Source: Plasmopara viticola
Lineage: Eukaryota > Oomycota > Peronosporomycetes > Peronosporales > Peronosporaceae
DNA: 64,000 nt
Direction: 5' to 3'
Assembly: GCA_001695595.3 (NCBI GenBank)
Contig: MBPM02000005.1
Location: 1,426,001 to 1,490,000, forward strand
Shown: piece after piece, positions 22,601-35,084 of the stretch
Layout: each line of letters opens with the position of its first letter
Numbering within the stretch: the stretch's first letter is position 1
Position numbers and translations under genes: made by a program
The notes under the pieces: generated by a model
The model's database searches: none
What the model saw: the letters and a program-made list of their open reading frames with translations, nothing else
What the model was told of the DNA's origin: nothing

Positions 22601-24237
22601 CAGCGAAATCAATTTGAAAGACATTTCTTAGACACAGCGACCAATTATACTATTAATGATAAAACATCATCGTTAGCGTCTCCTCCTGCCGATGTAGCTG
22701 AGGAGAAAAAATCTTCTAGCTGAAGATGATTTTAGGGACGTCGGCACATTCGCACTCATAGATATTTAATGTTTCGATACCTCCCAGATTGGTTCAAGGC
22801 GAGGACTGACTTCCTATATAAAAAGCCGTGTGTACAACACGGATGAGAATATGACCAAGTTGTGCGGAATTTAGTTTCTGCACCGATGACATTTCACTCT
22901 CTTTTTCAATGATCGCGCTTTTTATGACCACTTTATGCCCAGGATCAAGTCATGCTTGGCTGCATCAAAGACTAGGATCGTCAAACTATTCAAAGTCTAT
23001 AGACAGGTTTATTTAGACCCTAACGACCGTCTCATTAGCCATGCAACCCAATCCTCATTTTGTAATGCGCTCCGATAGCATCGGTCAGCTTACCTTCGTT
23101 GACCGCGTGCAACAATTCGTAAGAATTTAAAGGCTACCAGTACTCGGCATGAGAGGAGTCAGTTAGGAGCTATGAGTTTGACTCTGCAGCGGACGTTAGC
23201 GTTGTGCTACCGAAGCCCGATTGATGAAGCTTAGGTATTACTCGTAAGGTTCAAACGCGAATTTGCTTCTCAGCAAGGTAACCTTTAGATGCAGCTTATA
23301 AATTCCGAGTAGTGCGAACTTCGAGATCGACGGATGCAGAAAGTGGTCTTTTTCATCTTATACCCTTAAAGAGCTTTAGGTGGACAGTATACTCGCGTGG
23401 GCATAGAGTTGGCTACCAGATGGATCAGTGTAATACAGCATCTTGGACAGAGGAGGCTTGCAGGGAGATATACAAGCTTCAGGTGAAGGACTGTTTACAA
23501 TTCTTGGTCTTGAGGGAATTCACGGGGGCAATAGATTGCAATCGAGAGGCTCATTGTTTCCGATCGAACTCATAATTGCTTTGACCCTCTTAACCTACTT
23601 CTCTACTTTAGACAGAGCAAAACCTGTGTCCTGCAGATTATTCTTGAAACACGTCAGTGTGCAAAGCCTGTCGTAGCATATTTGATGGAAACCCAACTTC
23701 GAATAAAAAAGTTCGCTTTTGTGTAATGTCTCGTTACAGCGTGAAATCAATCAGACACGATATATATATTGGTAAAGGCCTCGCAGTCCCTATTAAAAAT
23801 TGTGCGCATTGACTGCGCCCTACGATATAGAGTTACCATCGAAGCACTTTTATCACAAACGAAGTCCTATTTCTTTTCCTTAGTCATCATTCTAACGTCA
23901 GTCTTCACTTCCAGATTAATTATATGCGTTAGGGTGGAAGCAGAATGACATTTAAAAAAATCAGAAACTACAGCCCCAAGCGATAAATATACGAACGAAA
24001 TTTCCCAAATTATAACATCCTAGCGCATTGCATTCGCGAGTATAGTAAAGTTGCGTGTGACAAGACAGCAAATTAGGGGCTGAGAGTTTGAAAACTTTTA
24101 CAGCGTTATCGGAACACTCGCCTTCTCACAAAGATTACTTGCTTTTTGTGTCTTGTCGAAATTAAATAATGTGTGAACGGCAGCTTACCAACATACAGAA
24201 GCTCCTGTCTCACTGTAGCTAACTCTTGTATAGATTA
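19621..24237. other. Non-coding stretch
   Basis: I see no supportable gene. Short ORFs such as 20793-21125 (plus) and 23312-23575 (plus) lack recognisable features. The AT-rich sequence is likely to be old transposon debris. Confidence 0.45.
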
Positions 24238-24495
24238 TTAAGCTAGTTCGTCCGCAAGTGCCTGTGCAGACTTCGCTTGAATTTTTGACCACTCGGCCAG
24301 AGATTTCGCTGCCTCAGCTCGAGCGCGTGCGCTCTCTGCTTGCACCCGTGCTGCCTCGACCAAAGCTTGAGCAGCCTCTGCTTGTGCGTGAACGGCCTGG
24401 GCTTCAGCTTCAGCTGCTTCCGCTTGAGCCTTCGCTGTACTCGCTACAGTCTGTGCTGCCTCTGCCAGCGATGCAGTGCCTGGAGATCTCGCCAT
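24238..24495 (-). CDS. Small alanine-rich heptad-repeat protein (candidate)
   Basis: This ATG-started ORF encodes 85 residues. After about 15 residues it is almost entirely seven-residue repeats of the type A-x-A-x-A-E-A (for example AKAQAEA, AEAEAQA, VHAQAEA, AQALVEA, ARVQAES, ARARAEA), about nine units. Such a pattern should form a long amphipathic alpha-helix or coiled coil. There is no signal peptide. The sequence is GC-richer than its surroundings, and the repeat at DNA level has a 21-base period with many substitutions, so the protein pattern has outlived the DNA pattern. It could be an intact small gene or the repeat domain of a larger lost gene. I cannot assign a function. Confidence 0.45.
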   Translation of the reverse strand: MARSPGTASLAEAAQTVASTAKAQAEAAEAEAQAVHAQAEAAQALVEAARVQAESARARAEAAKSLAEWSKIQAKSAQALADELA

Positions 24496-25210
24496 TTCTT
24501 TTCCCAGTTGCTCACTTGTTCTTTACTTTGAAAGTGTGACTCCAATCCTTTATCTGAGACGTCTTGTCCCCAGGATGGATGGTGTGACACTTAAATAGAC
24601 CCTTTCATTGAAAATTGCAATGGATTTTTTGACGTGCATGCTTCAAGTTGCTTGAGTGCTTCTGGTTTCTTCAAACGTCTTAAGAGAGCTTAAGAAACCA
24701 GCTTAAAAAGCGTAGAAGCTTTTTTACCTACTCATAACCTTTTCTCACCTTGTCAAGTATCCTATTCGAAATTGAAGTACTTCTATTCTTTATACTCCAC
24801 ATCTTGAATTTACTTGTATGCTGTATTTGAGCTTCGTCAAGACCAGAAGGTGTGATCGTCTTGGTAATTTTAGTTATTATATACAACTATTTAATGAAGC
24901 TTTACATTGATGCACTCCGAACGCTATTAATTTAAAGACTTTGCTAGGATGCTCTTATCTCGTGACAAAGTCGTATCAATTCATATCTAGTAGTAATCAC
25001 TTGTTACTCGATTAGCGCTACATCTTCAAGATCCAGTGTCATATGTATTTTATCGCACCTGTCAACACATACACTAAGAGTGATGCCGTTACTTTCTACT
25101 CATTAAGTTCATTAAACTCAACTCAAGTCATAAAAGGGTTGATTTACATTAGATACGTAGACGTTCTGTGCGCCATTTGTAAAAAGTATTGTTGCATTGA
25201 TACGTTTCCC
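24496..25210. other. Non-coding stretch downstream of peroxidase-like copy 3
   Basis: In the other two loci a 16-Cys gene lies at this position in convergent orientation. I looked for its conserved blocks on both strands and found none. Confidence 0.5.
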
Positions 25211-25963
25211 TTACATGGCCGCGTCCACCAGCCTGTTGTATGTCTCGTTTAGTGATGCGATCGTCACTGGAGTCGCGGACTTGACAAAGTCACTGGGGAA
25301 TTTCTCGTCGACTAGAAAGGCCTTTGCATGGTCAGCAGAGATAAAATCGGTTTTACCGAGAATCGAAAGCAACAGGGCCGCTTGACGGAAGGCCGTTTGC
25401 CTCACAGTCGCATCAAAGTTGCACTCGGGGTTAATGGCCTCACACATGGCCGCAAAGTCAACACGCGCGTTCGCCACCGCAGCCAAAGTGATTTTTCCCT
25501 CGGAGTCTGCGCGGTTGAGAAAGTTGCGAGCGAGCGTCAAGTTCACGTCCGCCGGATCGCGACCGAAAAAGCGATCGTCGCGCACAAATGAGGCATCGCG
25601 GTCATTTCGACTCAGAAAATCAAGGTCAAAGACGTCCGGCAGTCGACTGCTTTGAGCAACCGTCCATTCCTCTGCAACATTGAACAAGCTCATGAACACA
25701 GCGACCAGCGACGCTTTTTCGATATCCTGGCCGTTGCGTGGGAGATACCCGTAGTTAGCAAGGGCGTTGAACGCGGGACAAGGTGAACGACGGAATGGAG
25801 CAGTGTTGTTGACAACGCCTGACACTAGGGCACCAAAAGGCTTGAAAAAATCGCCAACGTTTAGCCCTTCAGGCATCTCACATGCAATGGGTTTTTCTAC
25901 GCCATGGGCATGGGCACCATTGAGAGTGAAAGCGATGGCAGTAACTATGATGGTGCAAAGCAT
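25211..25963 (-). CDS. Secreted heme-thiolate peroxidase-like protein, copy 3
   Basis: This is a 250-residue intronless protein with a signal peptide at residues 1-19 (MLCTIIVTAIAFTLNGAHA). Pro61-Cys62-Pro63 is intact, but the following block reads ANYGYLPRNG, with Tyr for the otherwise conserved His. The distal motif is again Asp-Arg-Asp in NDRDASFVRDD, so the substitution predates the duplications. The NPEC region and VDEKFP stretch are present. It is more divergent from copies 1 and 2 than those are from each other, with an extra cysteine at residue 28. It stands alone, with no 16-Cys partner. A good Inr/FPR match lies 29 bases upstream. The family role is peroxide-dependent oxidation outside the cell; the substrate is unknown. 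Confidence 0.91.
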   Translation of the reverse strand: MLCTIIVTAIAFTLNGAHAHGVEKPIACEMPEGLNVGDFFKPFGALVSGVVNNTAPFRRSPCPAFNALANYGYLPRNGQDIEKASLVAVFMSLFNVAEEWTVAQSSRLPDVFDLDFLSRNDRDASFVRDDRFFGRDPADVNLTLARNFLNRADSEGKITLAAVANARVDFAAMCEAINPECNFDATVRQTAFRQAALLLSILGKTDFISADHAKAFLVDEKFPSDFVKSATPVTIASLNETYNRLVDAAM

Positions 25964-25991
25964 GGGAGAAGCTGGCTAGCAAAGGCAAAGC

Positions 25992-26007
25992 GAATTGGTG
26001 AATGAAC
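25992..26007 (-). promoter_or_regulatory. Inr/FPR-like core promoter of peroxidase-like gene copy 3
   Basis: On the minus strand gttcattcaccaattc matches 13 of 16 positions of the oomycete Inr/FPR consensus and ends 28 bases before the ATG. Confidence 0.6.
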
Positions 26008-29000
26008 ATTGGTAGCAGACTTGTAGCCTCGGCCTTCTTGGCAGGCCTTTCTTTCAAGCTTGGAATTTTTTGCTGCCATTTGAAGGGTCGTTCGAAGGCA
26101 CGTTGAGTTGCTGTAACTGCCTATTTGTTAACAGGTGAACTTGACGTCAAAGTCGTTTTGAAATGGAATTACATTAGTATCGAAATATAGTATAAGAAGT
26201 TAGAGTACTAACACGAGGCGAGGCCATATCTTATGATCCTTAAGAAGGCTTGACAACTTTATCGACACAGGTGAAGCACGTAAGTGTTACGCATGGATCA
26301 ATCACGCCATAAATGTGCAGCTCGAGGGCTTTGAAGGACTACCACTAACACCTTCTATGGAATGCCTGCGACGGACAGTGCTATTGGACGTTACTGTCAA
26401 AGTTTCACCTCGAGCGGCTTTATCTATGAGTTTTGTAACTATTATAGAGCAAAAGGAAAAGCACCATAGGCCGACAGGTCTGAGTGAGTAAAGGCGAAGA
26501 ATTGTTAATACCAGAAAAGACACCGACAGAATTCCTGCAACAAATGCTTATGTAATAAGCAGAAAATTGGATTGACAGACTGGGGGATAAAAAGCTGTTA
26601 AAAGTTGTTGCATGCTTCGCAATTGTCCTGCGATTGGATTTGCTGGTCTACTGGTCCAAAGCAAATTAGTTTAGGAATGCAAAGTGCCTGACGTCGCACA
26701 GGACATACTGCTGCAACTGTGATAAGTGACCGTTCTTTTGGAATCCCGCGTTGCAGTTACAGATTGACAGCCCTTGGGTCGCCCTTCCCAAATTTCGGTT
26801 AACAGTGTTACACCCGTAGGGGTGTTACCTTAACACCTCTGAATACACGTTGGGTCGTTGTTTTAAACTATAATATCGATTATGAATGTACTAGCTTATC
26901 AAAGCTCAAGCGCAGTAACTCACGAGAGTGTCAGTGTTGGCTCACTCGAACGAGTTCTTATATGAAAAGATGAATTCACAGATGTGAGCATTTCTCGTGG
27001 CATGACAAAGACTTGGAAGGCACCCTTGTTTGGTAAGCAAAGTGTCTTTATTTTTCTAGCTTGCCTTTTTTGTGCTAAGGTTTGTACGTAAAAATTGTAC
27101 AGCAATTTGCTTGTCGGGTAAAACACGAATGCGTATCTATCCCACACCCAAAATGTGTGCTTGCAGCTCTTTGTGACGGGATCACGCAAGCACCTGTGCA
27201 AAAAAATGGAATTTATATTCTATAGAAAACCTATAACCTAGTATTTGTAGGACAAATGTATGTTTATCCGCTCTGTAAAAGTATATCAATCTATTTCGGC
27301 TTTTTATCGGTAGCTCACAAACATTATAATCTTCGGGAAATGGATATGATAAACACTTTCGCCCGTTGAATATAAAAATGGTTACCTATTTCTCCAAGGA
27401 ATAAGCTAGTCTTGACGTCAATACGTCAATCTCTCTGGTCAATCGAATGACTTCATCGAAAGGACAGAAAATTATTGAATTTCAGGAGCAGAAATTTGAC
27501 AGGAAACACCCTTGCTGATGAGGTCACCAAAATTGGGGACGAGGGGAGAGACGATAAACTTAAAGACGACAATTCTCAATCAGTCGAAAAGTAGGTTCAG
27601 CGGCCGAAGTCACTAGAAAGGCTATGTGACTCGCTTACCACCGGGTACGACGCAAAATGTTATCCAGTGAGAAGTTTGCTCCTTCTCGGGACAAAAGGAT
27701 TTGACGAAAAAGGCCCTACTCGGTCGATGCAAGCCATGGTGCTGAGCAGTATACTTTTCTAATTATGCGCCGCGAAGGCTAATTGGTGGTCACTCATCGC
27801 ATGAACATTACAAAAGTGCTGGGGCAATGACTACTTATCAAATCGGAATTTTTATAATAAGTCATTGTTCCAGAACGGCTTAACGGTGGGTATGTGATTA
27901 CTGGGCACTGTTTTGGAGCACAAAAAAGACATTTTACCTCCGCGATGCTGTGATACCAAGCTCGGCCTTCGAAGCGATTGTCTCGAACATGGGTATGGAG
28001 TCATTCTTATCATATTCCAACGCGCAGCACGAACTTTGGCTTACAAACGAAGTGTCCATAGATTTTACTTCCAAACAAATGCGGCCTTTAAGGGGTCGTT
28101 CAGGATCGCACTTATGGGTATTCCAAAACAGGAAATTACGCCACTAAGCAGCTAGCGCCAGGCATCTATAAGAGCAAAAATGCACTAAATAGGGAATTTT
28201 CTCCCCTGGTAATGAGAAAGAGCTGGCAAATATCACTTTCTTCGTGCTTTGCGCATTTTGCATGAGCAATTGGAGCTTCAGCGCAACCATGTGTTCGCGC
28301 ATGAGATCATCTCAAGATCTTTCCACGCACACGGGCCACGGTTTTTTTTAGCAATCCCTGACGCTTGAGAAGGAGATCGTTTCTTCGACCATCTGACACA
28401 AAAAATTCGCATTCAAAGCGAACACGATACATCTTAGCTCAGAATGCACAAATTGCTCCGATAAGTTGCTTTCCTGTGCAGGACTCGACCGGTTGCAAAT
28501 ACCGCAAAGCCTAAAGGTAACACAGAGGCTTGATTTTGATTTCAACATGGTAAAGACTACCAATACCTTCAGCCGTTTATGGCAATTTAAATTTATATTA
28601 CTAACAAATTCTAGCGTGGGTAAATTGCCTCAAGGAGGCACTGATGGCTTACCAGACAGAACTTACGATCGAACCGGGGATCCAGAAATCGAATACCTTA
28701 TAAAACGTGTTTTAGATGTGGGCTCGATAAAAGATGTTCTATTTTTTCTCAAAATGCCAAGCTTACCGCATCAAGCCGTAGAGTTTTTCAGCAAAAAATG
28801 CTTATTCACTTTCAATAGACACATTTGGATTCCCTTTCTTCCGTTATAAGATCTTCACTTTTTTCAACCTTGAGCAGGTGCAATCGCTTGCTCTGCTTCT
28901 CAAACATTCCGACTTTTTGCAAAGTCAAACAATTGTTTCTTTAACTAGAAAGACTTAGAAATTTAGGGATTTGAACCCTCTTCCTTTCGTATGCAGTAGA

Positions 29001-32000
29001 AATTGTATGTCGTATATGCGTGAGCGTCATTGCTAACTCTACGATCCCCAGTCATAAAACCTCATCAGCCCACCTCCGCGCTAAAGCTGCACAGTGTACC
29101 TCCTATCACAAGGCGGGCGACCCTTTCCGCCTGGCAATTTGTCTGTGAATGGCCTAGTGTAGATGACTTCCTAGTAACAGCATCTGCCAAAATGCAACGG
29201 TAAGTGGGTTATTATCCGAAGCAAACACATTTAAAATGGACATGGTATATAATATTGTATCCATGAGTATCTTTTCTATTTGCTTTTCATGTACCGACTA
29301 AAATAAAGACCAAACACATTATTTACTTATGCGGCACGCCAATACTACAATGCCTGCGCTACTATTAGCTTCGGACAAGCCAAAAAGAAAGCTATGATTT
29401 GAAGAAATTAGATAGTCCGCCGGTATGGTAGATCTTGTAGATGAACCGACGTATAAATATTTTCATCTTTCCATAATGCTCTGTCGATCGAGAAAAACGT
29501 CCCAAATAAACGCTATTTGCAGCAACATATTTCAAAACAACTATATCGTTGCCCAGGTTCTCTTGGGTTGGAACAGCTTCTCGAGTTGAACCTGCTGATT
29601 AGTCTCATTGAGAACAAACTATCTGTTGTTGTCTATGAGCCTAATCAGCAGGTTCTTGCTGTGCCGCCCGACACACTTTTCGCCAATCGAGGTTCTAACA
29701 ATGGATTCGGCAACCGCATTATACTATGTTCTGCGCGACACCGTATTGGCAAGCACGTTGACCTTCGAGGCTCTTGTTTGAAACAAAATTTATGTTTTGC
29801 AGTACAATCCAATTTCTGATCACTCCTAGGAAATGATTTTAGCCATACTTTATGATGCATGGTGTGAATATATTACAAAGGGCTTGGACCCCAAAAGACG
29901 TTCTCAGAGCGTACGCTTTGGCAAATAAGCTCTTGTAATGAACTGAGTAGCTCTGTTTAGCAGTATTAAGCTATACAAACCCAAGTGAGCTGACCTACTC
30001 GTGACCATTCATGTCGGTTTGAGTAAAGCACAAAAGACGGAGCGGTCGGAAGCGTCGCATATGGTACTAAAGGCCAATATTTTTCTGGTTATTTCAAACT
30101 AAGATCTTTGAAGGTGCTATCAATCGCATCCTGCTACTGGTCTCTCAGCTTTTTTGATTAGTGCATTTGGCAAAGTTTTGTGAGGCCTGTAGCAGTAAAT
30201 GTGGGCTCCTTCCTCAGGCCAAGCCGAAAGACCTTTTCTTTCCTCGGTGTTTTCTCAGACTCCGTGAATGCTATAAAGGAGCCGAGGATGTCGACTTAAG
30301 GCACATTTGTCTGAACTCGCACAAAATTGATTGGTCCTCATACCCTCAAAAATTCGCCTAAGTTGGTATAGATGAGCCTTTAGTGCCTACTGATGCGACT
30401 GTGGGCGACTATGTCATTGATTCAAGCTGATGGAAAGACTGAATAGGCCAAAATAATTGTTCTGCCAAGCGGTGAAATGCTGGCGGCCCTTGTGTTGTCA
30501 TCAAATGCTCCGCTTGGCGCACCAGCCGCTGTGGAGTGTATTTTTTGACATTCTTTACAGCTTTGATGCTCCTCATTCACTAGTTCGGTGCACTGTACTA
30601 CACACACTCAGACTTGCTGTTACTAAGCATGTTTTCCATGGAATTAATGTTTGTGTGCAGGTGTAAACCTCTAAATAAAAGTGAAAAGTCTCACCTTATT
30701 ATTACAATTAAATTGGTGATGGGTGTTGATATATAAAATTCTACATAATGTCATTCCAAGTCTTTAGTCATCAATAGGCTCAATTTTTTCTCTCGTGTCA
30801 TTATTTACTTCTTTGGGACAAAGTCTTGTATCACTCGCACGAGGTAAATCTGGAGCCTAATATCGCTATCCGTTGAGAGTTAATGACTAGCTATTTGGTA
30901 ATGAAAATCTACCAAAATTTGGGATCTTTGGGGGTCTGTGAGTCGAGGTACAACGTACGCTATCAGTAAACTGCTTTACGCATGAAATGTTATGGAGAAA
31001 TGGTTTCAAAAGGAGTTTCTTTCATAAGAACCATCACCTGCATAACAAAATCCAAATCCAGACAGGATTGCAGTAACCACGGATTTTTCAAGCTTTACCT
31101 GGTTTAGGCATCTAAATACCACAATGCCCGTGTTGTCAACAACGTCATAGTATCAAGAACAAAGGCTAGGCATATGAGCTTATATCGCTCCGCCGATTAC
31201 GGCAGACTCCATAGAGGACCGACGTATGACCCGAATTTTTTCTCGTTTTGAGGCGAGAAATCACCAAGACATCATCTGTCTGTAAAAGTAAGTTATACTC
31301 CGGGTCCTTATTCGGACAAATCTATTCGTGACGTTGCTCGGTGCAAAATATCGAGCCATTCTTCTCCGAATCCACGTTATAGAAAAGCAAACCATCTGCC
31401 CACTCGACTTGGTCTAGCTGCGAGGGACTAGCGACTCGACGTTGGTACCCTCGCTTGCGATGAGACGTCACAACAATAACAGTAGTTTCGTATACCAACC
31501 AACAATGTTTTTGGCTTGTAAAGGCTAACTAAAAGTGACACTTACGAATGAGTGTCTGTACACAAAGTGCGAAGAACCCCGAAGATGAAGAAACGTTTGT
31601 ACCAAATAGTGCCCCTGGCATCTTTTTCGTCGCGAACTAGGTATCTTTGTCGGGCATCTTTTTTACCTAGGCTTGAATAAGATTACCCTTTTACCGTCTT
31701 TGGCCAGCACAATCAATAGTGTAGCGTCATAAACGACTTTAAACGGCTTGAGCTACACAATAACGACTCTATTTTATACATTAGACAAAACAAATGCAAG
31801 ACTTGCAGATCCGGCATTACTAGACATGTGCAAATAGAAGACTTGGTCTACCCACACCTGTATTTTTTTTAGTTTTGATGTGGTCGAGCCAGATCAAGAT
31901 TAAAATGTTGTAGTGACAACGTCTTTACATCTTTAATAAGATATACGTACGTCTCTTTGGCTAAGCCGCGCGCCAAAACTAAATAGAAAGCGTTAATTGG

Positions 32001-34293
32001 TTTGGTTGTATAGCTCTTTGAATGGCAAATAGCTCAAACTGCTGACACCATCAATTATTAAAACAGCAATGGAAGAAGCATCCTTTTAAAAAAGCGTGAA
32101 GCGTGATTGTTTGAAAGCGGGCAGCATAATTCTGCAAGCGAAGCATGTTGGAACCTTACGCTTCGTCCTGCAACTTTTGCATACTGTACGAAAGGAAGAT
32201 TGCGGTACAAAATTCTTCCTTGGGTTTCACGAAAGACTTCAAATTGACAGAACGAAACATATCTGTAGGAGCGATTTACATCTCAACGACAATGTCATTG
32301 CAAACGCACTCTAATCAGATGGGTATTATAGCTACTGAACATTAAGTATGTCAAAGCTAGTTTAATCTATGCCGCAGACGCTCTGAAGTAGATATGCAAA
32401 TTAATGTCTTGAATATATGTATACTCTCAAATTTATACAAGGATGCCTTTAGCTGCCATATGGCTGGCGCACGTTCAACGATCGTGAAAAACTGTAAGAT
32501 GTTAAATATATTGTCTGTCAAAGAAATGCTCGAATGTATTGTCGAAATTTAATCGTAAGATACACCTTTTCCGAAGGTCAGTGTGCCAAGCGAAATGGTT
32601 TGAAAGTGATTAAAATGCCATTCGGATCACATTTGAGTAAATTATCAGGTCACAACGTTTCTCCGACCATTACAGACTTTCGCCTTGAAGTATTTCTTTT
32701 TTTACATAGTAGTAAAGAGCAACCAGGCAGGTAGTGCAAGGCGATTTAATGAGCATATAAGACCAACGAAACTTTTATATTATTATTGACTCTGTGTCTT
32801 TAAGACAAAAAAATTAGCATTTGTGGTCACTGTGTTAGCAGCCGTGAAGTTCATACAAGTTGGCAAGAAAACATCTTTCCATTAAAATAAATATATAAGC
32901 AGTAATTTAATAGTAAATACGTGCACAAATATGAGGCCTAGAATTAGGTAACTAGCGTCAATTGTGCACATTCACTTTATTAAACGCTAAAGCCAAGCCT
33001 CACCAAAAATAATTTATTTAGTGCGCAATGTATAGATCTACTATACCCATAGTGCTTAAAGCCTTATTGCTCCCATATTTTTTAACCTTACGCGCTTACA
33101 AAAAGTACACCTTGGTAGCAAATGACGAGTAACACCTATGATTAATCATCGGCATATGCCAATATGCTAGCTCGCAGCCTTAAGGTCTACTTTCCCCTCA
33201 CCGGAATGCTGAGAGCTAAAGAGATCAGTTCGTCCGATTGGCCCTGACTCTAAGAGCCTTGTCCCCTCACACAGACTTTCATTAAAAGCTTAGTTGTATG
33301 CGCAACACTCAGTCCAAGGTGCACTCGTGCGAGCTCTGTCCATAACGGCGATGACTGCCACCATTTTAAATAGATGTTTCCAGCCAGTGATATTCGTAGT
33401 TTTGTACAAAGCCCACCATCTTTGCCCTGGTGAAGTTTGAAAAAGCGTAAGGCCACACAATACGAATAGCTGAGTTCTTGCGTCGGCTAGCGCCTTAACG
33501 AACTCAGATGGAGATTGCCGCTTTCACTAAGATGTTTCACGTAAATGTCTATTGGCATACTTTTCCAAGAATCTCTATAAGGCCAAGAGCCGTTCTCTGT
33601 TGCTTCGCTGGCACCAATGCGAGCATCACGACCAATTGTAGGTGTGATAGAGCACATCGCAACTTAGAAATACATGGAGATATTAAACTTATCGTTTCAT
33701 GTCTGTTCACAATTTCTGGCATGGAGGAAAATGAGATTTGCTACAGAATACAAACTTAAGGTTGCTTTGTTTGAAAAAGTACGTATATGTAGTCATTCTA
33801 CCGCTGTATTTGATAAATGAGTGATTGCGTTACAGCAATATTGATTGGACATTATCTATTTTTAAACAATATTGCCGTGTATCGTCAAGGTGGCTTCCGG
33901 GCATCATTTCGATGAGATGTCGGCCTGTATGCATGAAAGCAGGCGTTATATAAGGCTCAAAATACTCGCAGCAACTTATCATTACTTAATACGATCTAGC
34001 GGGTAAAAAGCAAGAAAAATTCAAGTCGCAAATTATTTTGAAGCAACTTAGGTTAGTTACTAGCACGTTAATAGCGATATCGTTATGTCATTCTGATAAA
34101 ATTACGCTTAAATGTACAGTTGAACAAATTTCATCAAACTTTTATCCGGCAAATTGCCTAGCTACTGTTGTAGTATCTAGAAGTATACCAAAGTAGGTTA
34201 AAACTGTCAATCGAGGACGGCAGGCATACAAACTTTCAGTCACATTGTGAGTCGAAGAATCATCCAGAGTAAGCACTGAAATTTCGTTGTTTT
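26008..34293. other. Long gene-poor stretch
   Basis: I see no supportable gene in about 8.3 kb. Near 26800-26835 the bases tgttacaccc...ggggtgttac form an imperfect palindrome of the kind found at LTR ends, but no second LTR end or primer-binding site could be paired with it. Short ORFs such as 28466-28849 (plus) show no domain. Confidence 0.4.
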
Positions 34294-34872
34294 CTAAACG
34301 GTTTTTTTGGTGCAGTGGTTTAAATACATCTGCTCCAAGTCGGTATCGAATTCCACCGTGGACGATATCTGACAGGTGATGCTATTTGGTGGGATTACAA
34401 TCGGGGAGTCGAAAAGTTGATAGCTTGCGATAAATGACGAAGGCACTGTCGTGAGGGAGTCGTTACAACACCTTGCCATAAGACGTCGGTATGCAAAGCC
34501 CCTAATTAGGGGTAGACAACACCTTGGCGAAGCCCAAAGCAAATTGGGAGAGACGGTAATACTGGGTGGCGGAAAGCTGCAAGGATTGCTAACTTGACAG
34601 TAGTCCCACCGAATCGGTGAGTAAGATGCGACGTAGATCGGGTTGACCCTTGACCTCAAACAGGCGCAATTAGCATATCGGCTACGACTGATTCCAGGAG
34701 TAAAAAACCCTAAAAAGACGAAAAGCCAAAAATGCCAAATTGTTAAAAAGGTGCTAAGGCCGGAATAACGAAAGGCCGAAAGCAAGCTTAAAGACAGCAT
34801 TTTTGTGTTGAGCCACTCTTTTTTTTGCAAAGGAGCTAAGAGGGTCATCCTTTCAACTAGAATAGGACCCAA
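34294..34872 (-). CDS. Long open frame of unknown status, downstream of LINE remnant
   Basis: The frame is open for 192 codons, but its first codon is TTG and the first ATG lies eight codons in. The predicted product has a hydrophobic stretch near residues 40-57 and then a serine- and proline-rich, cysteine-containing tail. I recognise no domain. It lies on the same strand as, and just downstream of, the LINE remnant, so it may be part of that element rather than a gene. Confidence 0.2.
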   Translation of the reverse strand: MGPILVERMTLLAPLQKKEWLNTKMLSLSLLSAFRYSGLSTFLTIWHFWLFVFLGFFTPGISRSRYANCACLRSRVNPIYVASYSPIRWDYCQVSNPCSFPPPSITVSPNLLWASPRCCLPLIRGFAYRRLMARCCNDSLTTVPSSFIASYQLFDSPIVIPPNSITCQISSTVEFDTDLEQMYLNHCTKKTV

Positions 34873-35084
34873 TTGTAGCGGCTGCTAAAATGGGTACAGG
34901 GTAACGAACGATGAGGGCACAATTAGCAATACTGCTCCGAGTTAATTTCCATCGTAAAGAGAACTTGCCGAAGCGTTATTTAGCTGCACTAAGTCTTCAT
35001 TGTGGAAATTCAGCTGTAAATTGCTGGTGGATTTCAGTCTGGCTAGCAACTCAAGTAATTGCCGCAGTTTGGCACTGGAATGGC

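Noticed and set aside
26800..26835. LTR-end-like palindrome (tgttacaccc...)
   Set aside because: No second LTR, primer-binding site or polyprotein nearby could be linked to it.
28961..28985. tRNA T-arm-like sequence (gggttcaaatccc on the minus strand)
   Set aside because: No matching acceptor stem, D-arm or anticodon arm could be found upstream on the minus strand.
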